Source: Luscinia megarhynchos
Taxonomy: Eukaryota; Chordata; Aves; Passeriformes; Turdidae
Length of the DNA stretch: 64,000 nucleotides
Assembly: GCA_034336665.1 (NCBI GenBank)
Contig: JAPFBE010000003.1
Coordinates: forward strand, 13,928,360 to 13,992,359
Direction of reading: 5' to 3'
Below the pieces are notes generated by a model. It did no database searches, was not told the DNA's origin, and saw only the letters and a program-made list of their open reading frames with translations. Below are positions 62,611 to 64,000 of this stretch, piece by piece (the stretch's first letter is position 1; every line of letters begins with the position of its first letter). Made by a program: the position numbers and the translations under genes.

Positions 62611-64000
62611 CCTGCCTCTGGACATGGGCTCTGGGAGTCCCCAGGATGAGGTTTGGATGTGTAGAGACACTGAAAAACACTCTGGCCCATCTTAAGTTTT
62701 GTAGCAGTGATCTCCTACCTGCCAACATCCCACGTTCAGGCTGCCAGGAGGAAGGGGATTTGCCTCATCTGTGCCCATCCTGCCATTAATGCCTATTTTT
62801 GAATGCAGAAGTGAGCTTCCAGTTAAAACCTAACCAACAGCTGCTACAATTCTCACCTACAGAATTATAAAATAAGAACTGAAAATGTTTTCAGATTTTG
62901 GTGGTGTGGCAAATAACAATTCTTTTCTTTTTGCTAATAAAAAATGAGGCAGTTGGAACTGAGATCACTCGAGATACAAAAACATCTAGTAGCAAGAAGG
63001 GATTTATAGCTTCACATATAGAGGAAAAAGCAATTTAAAGAGGCCATCAAGGCAAGGTTTTTACGAAATCAGTGAGCTTACATTTAAAAAAACTTATTTT
63101 ATGCTTATTTTCGTAATGTCTTTGAATGTGGACATTTCTTGGCAGCTTCTTAAGCTATATGATATAGTCCCAAACAATTAGAGAGCAGGTCAAAGGAAAG
63201 AGATTGATTTTATGATGATTTTTTGAAAGTTAGGCATCTATTTTTGTTCCAAACTGGCACAAAGTCACAGTGTCATAATTCTGTTAGATAAAAATGTTTG
63301 AATCAAAAGTCAGTTTTCAAACTGAGAAAGGAAGTGTTTTGATTCCTTTTTCTCTTCCTTGTTTTCCTTTTGAAATTGGCATGGGCCCTCTTTAAAATGT
63401 CATTGAAATAAATGCTTCTCTGCAAAACATTTTAGACTTACAAAAAATAGTCTGATTGACTTTAATCTCCGTGGCTATTTCTCTATTCAAAAATCCTGAT
63501 AAAGAAAATACTAATTTTGTAATTAGAGTTTACATTTTCTGATTTGTTACTAGTTTATTTCTCTCATTCTTTCCCAGTTTGTGCCTGAAGTTTCAAAAAC
63601 TGAGTCCTCCACACTTTGGGAGAACACAAAAACAATTAAATCATAGTCCCATTACAGTCAGTGGCAAATAAATACATCATTTGGTCACAAATTTCAGCCA
63701 TAATGTTCCCCAAAGGGCATTAAATCTTCAGTCCATTATTTGTATTTGAGTGATGTTGTCCTGAACTCATCCTGCAGGTTGTTTTCCCTTACCTTCTCCT
63801 ATGGCACAGCAGCTCAATCAGATCTTGTTTCTTTCTTAAGAATGAACCAGTGTGCCAAGTTGAATCTTCTTTCAGAAAAACTACCTGGGGGAAGGACCTC
63901 TACTGAAGAATGAAATTTTTGGTTTATCCATCCTTTCAGTATCAAAACTGGAAGAGGAGATTTTTGAGGTACCCTGTTTATGACTGAGATGGAAAGGAGT

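Larger units (their letters stand above)
51561..64000. other. unique non-coding stretch with CpG-dense spot
   Basis: Over 12 kb without a supported gene or recognisable mobile element. Simple repeats are a poly-A tract (52511-52533) and a (CT)n run (62232-62249). The only compositional feature is a CpG-dense, G-rich patch at about 62470-62610. Frames of 120-160 codons at 62307-62789 on both strands are a by-product of that GC content. Confidence 0.45.

Noticed and set aside
62307..62789. 160-codon plus-strand frame and overlapping minus-strand frames of 82-123 codons
   Set aside because: Frames on both strands are open because of the CpG-rich patch; no domain, start context or splice evidence.

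Overview
The window looks like nuclear DNA from a bird, probably a passerine. Evidence: several truncated CR1-type LINEs with the typical avian 3' tail (repeats of ATTCTGTG), an endogenous retrovirus (ERV) LTR of the common avian type that starts near TTTTGGCTGGGGTAGAG and ends GGGTTAAACCACGACA, and AT-rich, CpG-poor intervening sequence. I found no protein-coding exon, rRNA, tRNA gene or CRISPR array that I can defend. The 64 kb is best read as intergenic or deep-intronic sequence.

Layout. 1-15056: unique non-coding DNA with two CR1 3' ends (about 4625-4942 and 7765-7999) and short low-complexity tracts. 15057-15885: a minus-strand CR1 split by a 367 bp solo LTR. 18737-19284: a second solo LTR with perfect 5 bp target-site duplications. 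20851-20970: an A/C-rich simple repeat with G-quadruplex potential on the minus strand. 25078-31166: the main feature, a complete LTR-flanked provirus-like element on the minus strand. 31167-47767: a long unique stretch. 47768-51560: three CR1 fragments; the largest keeps reverse-transcriptase (RT) motifs A and B. 51561-64000: unique sequence with a CpG-dense, G-quadruplex-prone spot near 62.5 kb.

The element at 25083-31161 (6,079 bp) has two 646 bp LTRs that show no substitutions between them and differ only by two 1-bp homopolymer length changes. It has perfect 5 bp target duplications (ACCTC), a primer-binding site matching the 3' end of tRNA-Asn, and a polypurine tract. These cis signals show that it inserted recently by reverse transcription. 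The interior cannot encode working proteins. What I recognise is a stop-broken envelope transmembrane region with an 89 bp tandem duplication, and two diverged copies of a short stretch resembling the end of integrase, about 650 bp apart. The rest is an AT-rich core and a GC-rich leader I cannot assign. The simplest reading is a non-autonomous ERV lineage whose coding region decayed long ago but which keeps the cis elements needed for mobilisation in trans by a related active retrovirus.

Limits: repeat family names, conservation and expression cannot be checked from the sequence alone. CR1 boundaries are approximate; LTR and target-duplication boundaries were read base by base.
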